Assembly: GCA_012522035.1 (NCBI GenBank)
Contig: JAAYLF010000149.1
Coordinates: forward strand, 1 to 5,675
DNA length: 5,675 nucleotides
Reading direction: 5' to 3'
DNA from: Clostridiaceae bacterium
GTDB taxonomy: Bacteria > Bacillota > Clostridia > UBA1212 > DUPL01
The translations under genes and the position numbers were made by a program. Below are positions 5,627 to 5,675 of this stretch, piece after piece; position 1 is the stretch's first letter; every line of letters begins with the position of its first letter. The notes under the pieces were generated by a model. It saw nothing but the letters and a program-made list of their open reading frames with translations, did not search any database and had not been told where the DNA came from.

Positions 5627-5675
5627 ATGTTATAGGAAATTGCTCTATATCGGCATAAGGAAGAAAGAAGAAAAA

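Noticed and set aside
5569..5657. Short open stretch after pirin preceded by AGGAG
   Set aside because: No ATG, GTG or TTG start at a proper distance, and it runs through the terminator hairpin.

Overview
The window looks like chromosomal DNA from a low-GC Firmicute of the class Clostridia. It is AT-rich, favours AGA/AGG for arginine, has strong AGGAGG-type ribosome binding sites, and controls an aminoacyl-tRNA synthetase with a T-box leader. The proteins remind me of the Acetivibrio (Clostridium) thermocellum group, but that is an impression and not a database result.

Layout, left to right. Positions 1-323 are the end of a CRISPR array that runs off the left edge. It has four identical 32-bp repeats, constant 34-bp spacers (exact 66-bp period) and a degenerate fifth repeat; a still more decayed sixth copy is probable at 356-387. 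No cas gene is visible. A promoter (394-422) directly beyond this array debris starts a T-box leader (about 451-665) with a serine UCC specifier, a TGGC bulge fitting tRNA-Ser, and mutually exclusive antiterminator and terminator hairpins. It controls serS (683-1960), whose active-site motifs differ from those of the usual bacterial SerRS.

serS converges on a long minus-strand gene (4443-1978) for a cytoplasmic c-di-GMP signalling protein, REC-PAS-PAS-GGDEF-EAL. The EAL phosphodiesterase residues are all present, the GGDEF signature is destroyed, and the receiver has lost several conserved residues. The two genes share a hairpin at 1966-1993 that contains the last codons and stop of the minus-strand gene.

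A 238-bp divergent region (4444-4681) separates that gene from a plus-strand pirin-family gene (4682-5533). It holds a sigma-A-like promoter for pirin and a 16-bp palindrome just upstream of it. A strong intrinsic terminator (5585-5626) closes the pirin unit; 5627-5675 shows no recognisable feature.

The genes do not form one operon: serS is a tRNA-charging unit, the EAL gene a single signalling unit, and pirin a monocistronic unit. I see no clearly new multi-gene system. The most interesting points are the eroding trailer end of the CRISPR array abutting the serS promoter, conflicting signals about array orientation, an internal duplication in the T-box leader, the divergent SerRS motifs, and the degenerate REC and GGDEF modules in front of an intact EAL.
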